A stretch of 64,000 nt of DNA from Streptomyces vilmorinianum (GTDB lineage: Bacteria > Actinomycetota > Actinomycetes > Streptomycetales > Streptomycetaceae). This document shows positions 16,176 to 24,354 of this stretch, in pieces. The stretch's first letter is position 1. Every line of letters starts with the position of its first letter. The stretch covers positions 686,501 through 750,500 of the forward strand of contig NZ_CP040244.1 of the NCBI RefSeq assembly GCF_005517195.1, written 5' to 3'. A program made the position numbers and the translations under genes. The notes beneath the pieces were generated by a model, which was not told the DNA's origin, did no database searches, and saw only the letters and a program-made list of their open reading frames with translations.

Positions 16176-17894
16176 CGGCCCCAGGGGCATGCCGTGCTGG
16201 GCGCGCGTGGACGGGACGGTGGGGCGCAGGTCCGGGTGGTGGAGCAGGGTCCGGAGCGTGGCGGCGGCGCGGACGGCGGCCGGGCTGCGGCCGAGGCGTC
16301 GTTCGAGCCACGACCAGCCGACGGGGGACAGGCCCGCGTCGTCGTCGCCCGTGGTGCGGATCCGGATGCTGTCGTGGTCGGCGCGGACGGCGGTGATCTC
16401 GGCCCAGGGAACGTGCCGGACGCGCCAGGGGCCGCGCACCCACAGGCCCGTGCTGTCGGCGGTGACACGCCAGCTCAGGGCGGTGGCGGCCGAGCTGACG
16501 AGCCCGACGAGAAACAGGGCCCCGACCGCCCACTTCCAGGAGAAGCCGTCGGAGAACAAGCCCCAGACGGCGCCGGCCTCGACGAGGAGGAGGGCGATCG
16601 CCACCGTACGTGACGTCCGGTCGGCCGACAGGACCAGAGGCGGCTCCTGGGCGGCCGGGAGCGAGGCCCGGGCCGGCGCGGGGTGGATCGCGGAGACGAG
16701 GCACTCCGTGAGCGGTTCGCCCTCCGCGCCCGCGGCGACGAGGGCGAGCTTCGGGCCGCCCGTGTACGGGGTGCCGAACAGCACCGCCTCACGCAGGGGC
16801 GGTTCCGGGAGTTCCTCCGGCTCGTCCTCGGGCCCGTCCTCCAGGCCCTCGTCCTCCAGGTCGTCTTCGTCCTGGTCCTCTTCGTACACGTCCTCCTCGT
16901 ACAGCGAGTCGATGTACAGCACCGGCCTCTCGCCGGCACGGTCGTCCGCCGCGTACACCCAGGTACGGTCCTCGTCCCGGTCCCCGCGGACCAGGACCCT
17001 GAGCACCGGCACCGGCACCGGCACCGGCCCGGAGCGCCGGGCCGCCGCGCCGTTGGCGAGGAAGGCGAGGCCGGGCACCGCCGTGAGCAGGACGAGGAAC
17101 TCCCAGCCGGTCGTGTCGTACGGCTCGGCGGCCAGCCGCATCCAGTCGCCGTCCACCAGCACGTCCACCCGCGAACCGGCCTCGTGCTGCTCCGGGAACA
17201 GCGCGTCGAAGGTGTGCGTGCCGGCCGCCCCCTCGAAGCGCACCTTCAGCGTGAGGTCGTCCTCGTCCGCCTTCACGACGACGGCGCTCGTCGTCTCCGC
17301 CCGCGCGGCCCGCTCCTCGTGGTCGGAGACGACCCGCAGCCCCTGCCACACGGCGAAGGCCGACACCGCGAGCAGCAGCGCGGCCAGGGCGAAGGAGAGC
17401 CGGTGCCCTGGGGGCGCGGGCATGGGCGCCCGTGCCGCCCCCGCCGCCTCCAAGGCCAGCGAGCGCTGCTGTCGCACGGCGTCCACGCGGTGGAGCAGGG
17501 TGGCCGCGGCGTAGAAGACGGCGAGCAGGAGGGCCGTGTTCGGCACGGACGGCTCCATGAGGGTGCCGTCCACGAACAGGGACACGGTGGACCCGGCCAG
17601 GGTGAGCAGCGCGAGGCCGGGCCGCTGCCAGAGCCAGTACAGCGTGAGGACCTGGACCACCGCGCCCGTCAGGCCCGGCCAGTCCGAGGCGCAGGGCGTG
17701 GCGGTGGAGCACACCGGGTAGGGGGTGTCCGCGATCGACCAGACGGCCGAGGCCAGCAGGGCGAGGAACGCCCACAGCGGGTCGGCCCACGGCCGCGGGG
17801 CGGCCTCGCGCCAGCGTTCGGCGTCCGCCGCGCGCCACGCGGCCGCGCCCGGCGGTATCTCTTCGGCAGCCAGTGGCAAGGGGGAGTCGCTCAC
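16122..17894 (-). CDS. Large membrane protein with DUF3592-like and PH-like parts
   Basis: 590 residues. Four to five membrane segments lie in residues 40-140, one near 170-185 and a pair near 265-285. An extracytoplasmic domain between about 195 and 255 (Thr-Thr-Ser-Ala-Val-Val-Val-Lys-Ala, later RVDVLVDGDWMRLA) resembles DUF3592. An acidic linker rich in Glu-Asp follows near 325-365. The C-terminal part (WRVTADSTGLWVRGPWRVRHVPWAEITAV) is like bacterial PH domains. No enzymatic motif; a membrane-associated regulatory or envelope role is possible. Confidence 0.7.
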   Translation of the reverse strand: MSDSPLPLAAEEIPPGAAAWRAADAERWREAAPRPWADPLWAFLALLASAVWSIADTPYPVCSTATPCASDWPGLTGAVVQVLTLYWLWQRPGLALLTLAGSTVSLFVDGTLMEPSVPNTALLLAVFYAAATLLHRVDAVRQQRSLALEAAGAARAPMPAPPGHRLSFALAALLLAVSAFAVWQGLRVVSDHEERAARAETTSAVVVKADEDDLTLKVRFEGAAGTHTFDALFPEQHEAGSRVDVLVDGDWMRLAAEPYDTTGWEFLVLLTAVPGLAFLANGAAARRSGPVPVPVPVLRVLVRGDRDEDRTWVYAADDRAGERPVLYIDSLYEEDVYEEDQDEDDLEDEGLEDGPEDEPEELPEPPLREAVLFGTPYTGGPKLALVAAGAEGEPLTECLVSAIHPAPARASLPAAQEPPLVLSADRTSRTVAIALLLVEAGAVWGLFSDGFSWKWAVGALFLVGLVSSAATALSWRVTADSTGLWVRGPWRVRHVPWAEITAVRADHDSIRIRTTGDDDAGLSPVGWSWLERRLGRSPAAVRAAATLRTLLHHPDLRPTVPSTRAQHGMPLGPLLTGATLLWAAAVHFTL

Positions 17895-17994
17895 CCGCGC
17901 ATTATGGATGCGGCCGGGAGTTGACGGTCGGGGAGGGCGGGCCTAGCGTCCGACCGGGACTGAGCAAGCGCTTAGGGATCAGGAGAGGGAGCAC

Positions 17995-19791
17995 GTGGCC
18001 GGAGGAGAGACGACGGCAGCGACAGCGACGACGGCAGCGGCAGCGACGACGGCGGCAGCGACGACGACGGCGGCAGCAGCGGCGGCAGCGGCAGCGGCGG
18101 TCGCCGCGCGGCTGGCCGCGCCCGGCGCGCCCTTCGCCGTCGAGGACGGGGTGTACGTCGAAGGTCCCCGCACGCTCCGGGAGTTCGTGGAGGCCACCTG
18201 GGCCTACGGGGACCAGGTGTTCCTGGTGTCCGAGGACGGGACGCTGACCTACCGGGAGTTCTTCGACGCCGCCTGTGGGCTCGCCCGCCGCTTCGTGGAC
18301 GACTACGGGCTGCGCCCGGGGGACCGGGCCGCCGTCGCGATGCGGAACCACCCCGAGTGGCAGATCGCCTTCTGGGCCGCCCAGCTCGCCGGCCTCGTCG
18401 CCGTCCCCCTCAACGCCTGGTGGACCGAGGACGAGTTCGCGTACGCCCTCGACGACTGCACGCCCCGGATCCTGGTCGTCGACGGCGAGCGGGTGGAGCG
18501 GGTACGGGCCTGGGCACGCAAGCACGACGTCCCGGGCATCGTCGTCCACGGGGAGCCGGGGGAGGGCTCGGCGGCGGTCCCGGAACAGGGGTTCACCGCG
18601 TACGTCCGCGACACCGATCCCCTCCTGGGGCCGCCGCTCGTCGACGTCCTGCCCGAGCACGACGCCACCATCATCTACACGTCCGGGACCACCGGCCGCC
18701 CCAAGGGCGCCGTGGCCACCCATCTCGCGCAGGCCGGGGCGGCGATGAACCCGCGGTACTACGCCGCCGCCTCCGCCCTCGGCCGCGGGACCGTCCCCGG
18801 CCAGGGCCCCGCGCCCGTCTCGCTCACGACGTTCCCCTTCTTCCACGTCGCCGCCTTCACCTCCTTCTACTCGGTCATGGCCGCAGGCGGCACGCTCGTC
18901 CTCATGCGCAAGTGGGACGCGGCCAAGGCCCTGGAGCTGATCCGCGAGCATCGCGTCACGCACTACGCGGGCGTGCCCACCACCGCTCTCCAGCTGCTCG
19001 ATCTCGCCGAGCGCACCCACGATCCGCTGACGACGCTCACCATGCTCAACACCGGCGGAGCCGCCGCCCCGCCCGAGATCGTCGCCCGGATCACGGCCGC
19101 GTACGGGGAGCGCGTCGAGCCCCGCAACGGCTACGGGCTCACCGAGACCTGCGGCGGCGTCTTCGCGAACTTCGGGGCCGAGTACCGCGCGTACCCGCGG
19201 AGCGTCGGCCGTCCCACGCCCGCCACCGAGGTCCGCGTCGACCGGCCCGACGCCGACGGCGTGGGCGAGCTCCAGCTCCGCGGGCAGGCGCTGATCCGCG
19301 GCTACTGGGGCGACGAGGAGGCGACGAGGAGCGCCTTCACCGAGGACGGGTGGTTCCGCACCGGGGACCTCGCCCACCTGCGCGAGGGGCGCGTCACGAT
19401 CGTCGACCGGCTCAAGGACATGGTGATCCGCGGCGGCGAGAACGTGTACTGCGTCGAGGTCGAGGCCGTCCTCCACGACCACCCCGCGGTCCTCGACGCC
19501 GCCGTCCTCGGCGTACCGCACCCCACCCTCGGTGAGGAGGTCGCCGCGGTCGTACGGCTCAAGGGCGCCCCGGCAGCGGCGGCAGCGGCAGCCGTCACCG
19601 CCGAGGAGCTCCGGGCCCATGCCGGCGCGCGCCTCGCCGCCTTCAAGGTGCCCGCCCATGTCGTCGTACGGGACGAGGAGCTGCCCCGCAACGCCGCCGG
19701 GAAGATTCTCAAGCGGGTGCTGCGCGACGAGCTGCGTGACGAGTTGCGCGACGAGTTGCGCGATCAGCTGCGCGTCACGCGCACGCGGTAG
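17995..19791 (+). CDS. Acyl-CoA synthetase (AMP-forming)
   Basis: 598 residues. It activates a carboxylic (probably fatty) acid with ATP to an acyl-adenylate and then the CoA thioester. Motifs in order: AMP-binding P-loop TIIYTSGTTGRPKGAV near residue 225, NGYGLTETCG near 380, the GxWxxTGD-type motif as GWFRTGDLAHL near 455, DRLKDMVIRGGENVYC near 475, and the C-terminal catalytic lysine in NAAGKILKR near 570. Residues 5-35 are a Thr/Ala tract from a trinucleotide repeat, and the end carries three tandem RDEL units; both are low-complexity additions. The GTG 17995 start is weakly fixed because the repeat follows at once. The 3' end overlaps the convergent protease gene by 28 bp. Confidence 0.92.
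   Translation: MAGGETTAATATTAAAATTAAATTTAAAAAAAAAAVAARLAAPGAPFAVEDGVYVEGPRTLREFVEATWAYGDQVFLVSEDGTLTYREFFDAACGLARRFVDDYGLRPGDRAAVAMRNHPEWQIAFWAAQLAGLVAVPLNAWWTEDEFAYALDDCTPRILVVDGERVERVRAWARKHDVPGIVVHGEPGEGSAAVPEQGFTAYVRDTDPLLGPPLVDVLPEHDATIIYTSGTTGRPKGAVATHLAQAGAAMNPRYYAAASALGRGTVPGQGPAPVSLTTFPFFHVAAFTSFYSVMAAGGTLVLMRKWDAAKALELIREHRVTHYAGVPTTALQLLDLAERTHDPLTTLTMLNTGGAAAPPEIVARITAAYGERVEPRNGYGLTETCGGVFANFGAEYRAYPRSVGRPTPATEVRVDRPDADGVGELQLRGQALIRGYWGDEEATRSAFTEDGWFRTGDLAHLREGRVTIVDRLKDMVIRGGENVYCVEVEAVLHDHPAVLDAAVLGVPHPTLGEEVAAVVRLKGAPAAAAAAAVTAEELRAHAGARLAAFKVPAHVVVRDEELPRNAAGKILKRVLRDELRDELRDELRDQLRVTRTR
18007..18105 (+). repeat. Imperfect GCA/ACG trinucleotide repeat
   Basis: About 30 codons of GCN and ACN encode a Thr/Ala-rich tract at the start of the acyl-CoA synthetase. 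Such tracts can change length by slippage without losing the frame. Confidence 0.8.
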
Positions 19792-21035
19792 GCGCCGGAC
19801 GTGTCCTCGTCGATCACGGTGATGCGGATCCCGTTCGTCCGGTCCGTGAAGGTCTCGCCCGGGCGGTACGGGGCGTCCGACAGCTCCGCGTGGACGTTCG
19901 GGCGGCGCGTGCAGCCGCCGCTGTCCTTGTCGCTGTCCGCCACGGTCACCGGACCGTGCCCGGTGTCGACGTCCGACTCCACCCGGTAGATCAGGACGCC
20001 CGGCTCGCAGACGGCCTCGTCGTTGCCCTCGCGGGTGCGGACCTCGACCGCGTAGCCGGACTTCTCCGAGAGCGGGACGAAGGCGAGCTTCGGGCCGCCC
20101 GCGACAGCCAGCGGGGTCAGTGTGTACTCGCTCGTGCCGGCCCCCGACGCGCAGCCGATCTGTTCGTCGTCGAGCCAGCCCAGCTTCCACTTGTGCCAGC
20201 CGAGGAGGTCGTTGTTGGCCCCCCAGTCCTCGGACATGATGTCCCAGTGCCCGACCGTGCCCCCGCCGTCCGCGGTGTAGAGGTCGGGCAGGCCGAAGAC
20301 GTGCCCGTTCTCGTGCGGCAGGACCCGGTAGCCGGTCTCGGCGTACGTCCCCGAGCCGTCGTCCTGGCGGCTGTAGACGAAGGACGTGTTGGAGAGCGGG
20401 ACGCCGTCCGCGTACGGGGCCTCGTCGTTCCCCGAGAAGGTGACGGACAGGACGGTGTCCAGGGCCGAGGGCCCGGCGTTCGGGGTGACCAGGATGTTGA
20501 CGAGGTCGTACGCGCTGAAGTCCACCTTCGGGTCGGCGGTCTTCACGATGTCCTCGACGAGGCCGCGGTAGCCCGGCTCGTACGGTGAGCCGCGCTCTAT
20601 CCCGTACGAGGAGAACGGCCTCGGCATCCGCAGCCAGTCGGGCAGCGGGGCGTCGGGGCGGTACTGGAGGCGCCCGTACGAGCTGGTGCGGAACCAGTCG
20701 GCGGTCTTCGGGAAGAACTCGGCCAGGCGGCCGAGCGCCGTGCCGTCCCCGGGCGCGTCCGGAAAGTCGATCATCAGGTTGAGGGCCCTGATCCGGCCCG
20801 TGGAGCGGGCGTATCCGGGGGCCGTGGGCAGCCCCTCCGACATCTGCACACCCATCGTCGTCGCGATCCGGCAGGGCCCGAGCGGGGCGTTCCCGGGGGC
20901 GGTGGCCACCGGGCCGGCCGAGGCCGGTGCCGGGCCGGGGAGGCTCGTGCTGGCCGAGGCCAGGGCGGCGAGCACGAGGGCCGCCGCGGCGGCGAGGACG
21001 ACGGGTCTGCGTATCCGCCGGCGGGTGTGCTGCAT
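19764..21035 (-). CDS. Secreted M6-family metalloprotease
   Basis: 423 residues with a Sec signal: basic HTRRRIRR, a hydrophobic run, and a likely cleavage after the Ala-Ser-Ala near residue 40. The catalytic domain has the zinc motif HENGHVFGLPDLY (HExxH) near residue 245 and a downstream SEDWGANN, as in M6 (immune inhibitor A-like) peptidases. It should be exported and may be processed. Start ATG 21035 opens the signal peptide. A 15-bp tandem repeat lies in the 390-bp gap upstream, shared with the divergent tetR gene. Confidence 0.88.
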   Translation of the reverse strand: MQHTRRRIRRPVVLAAAAALVLAALASASTSLPGPAPASAGPVATAPGNAPLGPCRIATTMGVQMSEGLPTAPGYARSTGRIRALNLMIDFPDAPGDGTALGRLAEFFPKTADWFRTSSYGRLQYRPDAPLPDWLRMPRPFSSYGIERGSPYEPGYRGLVEDIVKTADPKVDFSAYDLVNILVTPNAGPSALDTVLSVTFSGNDEAPYADGVPLSNTSFVYSRQDDGSGTYAETGYRVLPHENGHVFGLPDLYTADGGGTVGHWDIMSEDWGANNDLLGWHKWKLGWLDDEQIGCASGAGTSEYTLTPLAVAGGPKLAFVPLSEKSGYAVEVRTREGNDEAVCEPGVLIYRVESDVDTGHGPVTVADSDKDSGGCTRRPNVHAELSDAPYRPGETFTDRTNGIRITVIDEDTSGAYRVRVTRS

Positions 21036-21078
21036 GCGGTCGCCTCTCTGGTCGGCCAGGCTCTGCTGCTTCTGTCGG

Positions 21079-21156
21079 TTGCCTCTGTCGCGCTTGCCTC
21101 TGTCGCGCTTGCTTCTGTCGCTTGCTTCCGTAGCGCTTGCTTCGGTTGCCTCTGCC
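21079..21156 (+). repeat. 15-bp tandem repeat between protease and tetR genes
   Basis: Two exact copies of TTGCCTCTGTCGCGC (21079-21093, 21094-21108) are followed by three degenerate copies. The unit is less GC-rich than its surroundings. Confidence 0.75.
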
Positions 21157-21332
21157 GGCTGCCCGCCACCTGCCTGCCAGGCGCTGGTCAGCCGCTGGTC
21201 AGCGCCGGTCGGCGCCGCTGTTCGTCAGCCTGTGTCGAGTGGTGCGGGCGCGCGCGCCGGGTGGCCCGATCAGGGGTATTCCGCCGCAGGACGCAGATGT
21301 GTCCCAGGTCACAGTTGAACGGGGAAATAACC

Positions 21333-21386
21333 GGGGAGTCCGTCCCCGTTTACGCCTGTGCTCGAGGAAGTGGGGACTCAGTCCCC
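21333..21386 (+). promoter_or_regulatory. Paired palindromes GGGGA-N5-TCCCC, putative TetR operators
   Basis: GGGGA-N5-TCCCC occurs at 21333-21347 and again at 21372-21386, centres 39 bp apart, ending 40 bp before the tetR start. Two identical palindromes in this position suggest autoregulation and control of the following efflux gene. Confidence 0.6.
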
Positions 21387-21387
21387 G

Positions 21388-21401
21388 GATCGATTTCGAT
21401 C
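21388..21401 (+). promoter_or_regulatory. Palindrome GATCGA-TT-TCGATC near tetR start
   Basis: A perfect 6+2+6 inverted repeat directly after the second GGGGA-N5-TCCCC site; possible additional operator. Confidence 0.4.
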
Positions 21402-21425
21402 GACGTTCCGGAAGGAGGCCGTGGC

Positions 21426-22088
21426 GTGACCACCGAAGCCGAGACCGCGCCCGTCCGCCGCGTACCGCGCCCGCGGGCCGACGCCCTGCGCAACCGCGAG
21501 CGGATCGTGACGGCGGCCCGCGAGATGTTCGTCGAGTTCGGCCCCCAGGTGCCGTACGACGAGATCGCGCGCCGCGCCGGAGTCGGCAACGCCACGCTCT
21601 ACCGCAACTTCCCCGAGCGCTCCGACCTCGTCCACGAGGTCGTCCTCTCCGTCATGTCCCGCATCACCGACCTCGTGGAGGAGGCGGTGGCCGAGGAGCA
21701 CGACACCTTCGCGGCGCTGCGCCGCTTCACCCACGCCGCCGCCGACGAACGCATCGGGGCCCTGTGCCCGATGATCGACGGCGCCTTCGCCCAGGACCAT
21801 CCCGAACTGCACGCCGAACGCGATCGGTTGGAGCAGGCCGTGCAGGGCCTGGTCGACCGTGCGCAGCAGGCGGGGCGGCTGCGCGCCGACGTCGGCGTCG
21901 GCGACCTGATGGTGGCCGTCTCCCAGCTGACCCGCCCGCTCCCCGGCACCGCCTGCCCGAACATGGACCGTTTCGTCCACCGCCATCTGCAGCTGTTCCT
22001 GGACGGTCTCGAAGCGCCCGCGCGCTCCGTACTGCCCGGCTCGGCCGCCACTCTGGAGGATCTGCGAGGCGACTGGCCACAGGCGTGA
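21426..22088 (+). CDS. TetR-family transcriptional regulator
   Basis: 220 residues from GTG 21426 (GAAGGAGG 7 nt upstream). The N-terminal helix-turn-helix is clear: NRERIVTAAREMFVEFG, then VPYDEIARRAGVGNATLYRNF. The C-terminal half is the ligand-binding domain, with the TetR_C-like segment LCPMIDGAFAQDHPEL. The efflux gene starts 78 bp downstream on the same strand, so it most likely represses that pump until a ligand binds. Confidence 0.95.
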   Translation: MTTEAETAPVRRVPRPRADALRNRERIVTAAREMFVEFGPQVPYDEIARRAGVGNATLYRNFPERSDLVHEVVLSVMSRITDLVEEAVAEEHDTFAALRRFTHAAADERIGALCPMIDGAFAQDHPELHAERDRLEQAVQGLVDRAQQAGRLRADVGVGDLMVAVSQLTRPLPGTACPNMDRFVHRHLQLFLDGLEAPARSVLPGSAATLEDLRGDWPQA

Positions 22089-22166
22089 CCGCGAGCTGAC
22101 CGTCCCGTAACTCCCTTACTCCGTACGTCCGTTTTCTCCCTTACGCACCAAGAGGTGGCTACCCCC

Positions 22167-23699
22167 ATGTCCGAAACAGATCCCCGGCGCTGGAAAGCGC
22201 TGGTCTTCATCGCTCTCGCCCAGCTGATGGTCGTGCTGGATGCGACGATCGTGAACATCGCGCTGCCCTCCGCCCAGCAGGACCTGGGGATCTCGGACGG
22301 CAACCGGCAATGGGTCATCACGGCCTACGCGCTGGCCTTCGGCGGTCTGCTGCTCTTCGGCGGCCGCATCGCCGACCTGTGGGGCCGCAAGCGCACCTTC
22401 GTCGTCGGCCTCATAGGCTTCGCCGCCGCCTCCGCGCTCGGCGGGGCCGCGACCGGCGAGGCGATGATGCTCGGTGCCCGCGCGCTCCAGGGCGCCTTCG
22501 GCGCACTCCTCGCGCCCGCCGCGCTCTCCCTCCTCGCGGTGATGTTCACCGACGGCAAGGAGCGCGCGAAGGCGTTCGGCATCTACGGCGCGATCGCCGG
22601 TGGCGGTGGCGCCGTGGGCCTGATCCTCGGCGGCTTCCTCACCGAGTACCTCGACTGGCGCTGGACCTTCTTCGTCAACATCCCCTTCGCGATCGTCGCG
22701 GCCGCGGGTGCGTACTTCGTCATCCGTGAGCCGGCCGGCGGGCGCAACCGTTCGCCGCTCGACATCCCGGGCGTGGTCCTGTCCACCCTCGGTCTGGTCG
22801 CGCTCGTCTACGGATTCACCCGCGCGGAGTCCGAGGGCTGGTCGGACCCGACGACGATCGGCCTCTTCGTCGGCTCGGGCGTGCTGCTCTTCGCCTTCGT
22901 CCTCACCGAGTCCCTGGTGAAGTCCCCGCTGCTGCCGCTGCGCGTCCTGACCGAGCGCAACCGCGGCGGTGTGTACCTCTCGCTGGGCCTGGCCGTCATC
23001 GCGATGTTCGGTCTGTTCCTCTTCCTGACGTACTACCTCCAGGTCGTGAAGGGGTACTCGCCGGTCAAGACCGGTTTCGCGTTCCTCCCGATGATCGTGG
23101 GCATGATCACCGGCTCGACCCAGATCGGTACGCGGCTGATGACGCGGGTTCCCCCGCGCTGGCTGATGGGCCCGGGCTTCCTGACCGCGGGCGTCGGCAT
23201 GCTGCTGCTCACGCAGCTGGAGGTCGGCTCGTCGTACGCCGGTCTGATCCTGCCCGCGCAGCTGCTGCTCGGCCTCGGTATGGGTACGGCGTTCATGCCG
23301 GCCATGTCGCTCGCCACGCACGGCGTCGACCCGCGGGACGCCGGTGTGGCCTCCGCGATGGTCAACACCTCGCAGCAGGTCGGCGGCGCCATCGGTACGG
23401 CGCTGCTGAACACGATCGCGGCCTCGGCCACGACCGCGTACATCGCCGACCACGCGGCCGGCGCCACCACCCCCGGCGCCCAGAAGCTGCTCCAGCTCCA
23501 GGGCATGGTCGAGGGCTACTCGGCGGCCATCTGGTGGGCGGTCGGCATCCTGGTCGTCTCGGCCACGATCGCCGTCACCTTCATCAACACCGGGAAGCCG
23601 GGCGGCGGCCCGGTGGCCGGGTCCGGCGGGGCCGCCGGGTCCGGTGAGTCCGGTGAGGAGGGCGAGGCGGCGCTGAAGATCCCCGTCGTCGCCCACTGA
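22167..23699 (+). CDS. MFS multidrug transporter, DHA2 (14-TM) family
   Basis: 510 residues from ATG 22167 (AGAGGTGG upstream). Fourteen membrane segments. Family signatures: LDATIVNIALPSAQQDL in TM1, GRIADLWGRKRTF in the loop after TM2, and GALLAPAALSLL near TM4. It exports drugs using the proton gradient; the substrate is unknown. It follows tetR directly, and the gene end is shared with the marR terminator. Confidence 0.93.
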   Translation: MSETDPRRWKALVFIALAQLMVVLDATIVNIALPSAQQDLGISDGNRQWVITAYALAFGGLLLFGGRIADLWGRKRTFVVGLIGFAAASALGGAATGEAMMLGARALQGAFGALLAPAALSLLAVMFTDGKERAKAFGIYGAIAGGGGAVGLILGGFLTEYLDWRWTFFVNIPFAIVAAAGAYFVIREPAGGRNRSPLDIPGVVLSTLGLVALVYGFTRAESEGWSDPTTIGLFVGSGVLLFAFVLTESLVKSPLLPLRVLTERNRGGVYLSLGLAVIAMFGLFLFLTYYLQVVKGYSPVKTGFAFLPMIVGMITGSTQIGTRLMTRVPPRWLMGPGFLTAGVGMLLLTQLEVGSSYAGLILPAQLLLGLGMGTAFMPAMSLATHGVDPRDAGVASAMVNTSQQVGGAIGTALLNTIAASATTAYIADHAAGATTPGAQKLLQLQGMVEGYSAAIWWAVGILVVSATIAVTFINTGKPGGGPVAGSGGAAGSGESGEEGEAALKIPVVAH

Positions 23700-23717
23700 T
23701 CCTCGGTGTGGGGAGGT

Positions 23718-23750
23718 CTGCCCTGGTTCCGCTCAGCGGAGCCAGGGCAG
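23718..23750. terminator. Bidirectional hairpin overlapping the marR stop
   Basis: A 15-bp stem (23718-23732 with 23736-23750, one G-U pair) has a 3-nt loop that is exactly the marR stop codon (23733-23735). It serves the convergent MFS and marR genes. Confidence 0.85.
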
Positions 23751-24236
23751 ATCCGCGTTCGGGTCCGTCGGCTGCAGGCCCTCCGCCATCACCTTCATGA
23801 TCTCGCCGAGCTGCTCCACCTGCTGCGGGCTCAGCCGGTCGAACATCGCCTGCCGTACGGCAGCGACATGGCCCGGCGCCGCCCGCTCCAGGACCTCGTA
23901 GCCCTCGTCCGTGAGGAACGCGAACTGGCCCCGCTTGTCGGAGGGGCAGTCCTCGCGCAGCACCCAGCCTTTCTTCTCCAGGCGCGCGACGGCGTGGGAG
24001 AGCCGGGAGCGGGTGATCTTGGCGCCCTTGGCCAGCTCGGTCATCCGCAGCCGCCGCCGGGGCGCCTGGGAGAGCTGGACGAGCAGACCGTAGTAGACGT
24101 GCGGCATCCCGGCGTCGCGCTGCAGCTGGCGGTCGAGATGGTCCTCGAGGAGGGTGGTGGCGTGCAGGTACGCGCGCCAGACGCACTGCTCCTCGTCGCT
24201 GAGCCAGCGGGGCGCGTCATTGGGTGCCATGGTCAT
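23733..24236 (-). CDS. MarR-family transcriptional regulator
   Basis: 167 residues. Winged helix-turn-helix: RLRMTELAKGAKITRSRLSHAVARLEKKGWV near residues 62-92, then the wing with CPSDKRGQFAFLTDEG. The flanking helices at both ends form the dimer interface. It is divergent from the LigB-type dioxygenase gene, with a perfect palindrome in the shared promoter region, so it probably represses that gene and itself. Confidence 0.95.
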   Translation of the reverse strand: MTMAPNDAPRWLSDEEQCVWRAYLHATTLLEDHLDRQLQRDAGMPHVYYGLLVQLSQAPRRRLRMTELAKGAKITRSRLSHAVARLEKKGWVLREDCPSDKRGQFAFLTDEGYEVLERAAPGHVAAVRQAMFDRLSPQQVEQLGEIMKVMAEGLQPTDPNADLPWLR

Positions 24237-24258
24237 GTATCTATCCTACGGGTCATTA

Positions 24259-24286
24259 TTGAATATTGAACTAGATGGGTTAGGCT
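24259..24286 (+). promoter_or_regulatory. Putative promoter of the dioxygenase gene
   Basis: TTGAAT (24259-24264) and TAGGCT (24281-24286) with a 16-bp spacer. The region is AT-rich compared with its surroundings and includes a direct repeat of ATTGAA. Confidence 0.5.
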
Positions 24287-24301
24287 TGTCGGGTCAGTCG
24301 A

Positions 24302-24317
24302 GCTTGAACCTTCAAGC
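24302..24317. promoter_or_regulatory. Palindrome GCTTGAA-CC-TTCAAGC, putative MarR operator
   Basis: A perfect 7+2+7 inverted repeat about 10-25 bp past the predicted transcription start, a typical repressor position. Related half-sites (TTGAA) occur in the promoter. Confidence 0.6.
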
Positions 24318-24354
24318 ACTTCGTCGAACGTCGAGATCCTCGGGAGGCGTCGTC

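Larger units (their letters stand above)
21036..21425. other. Divergent intergenic region, protease / tetR
   Basis: 390 bp without a gene. It holds the 15-bp tandem repeat on the protease side and three palindromes on the tetR side. Confidence 0.6.

Noticed and set aside
21372..21386. DosR/DevR box reading of GGGGACTCAGTCCCC before tetR
   Set aside because: The arms fit but the spacing is one base short and a sister palindrome with a different centre exists; a TetR operator explains both.
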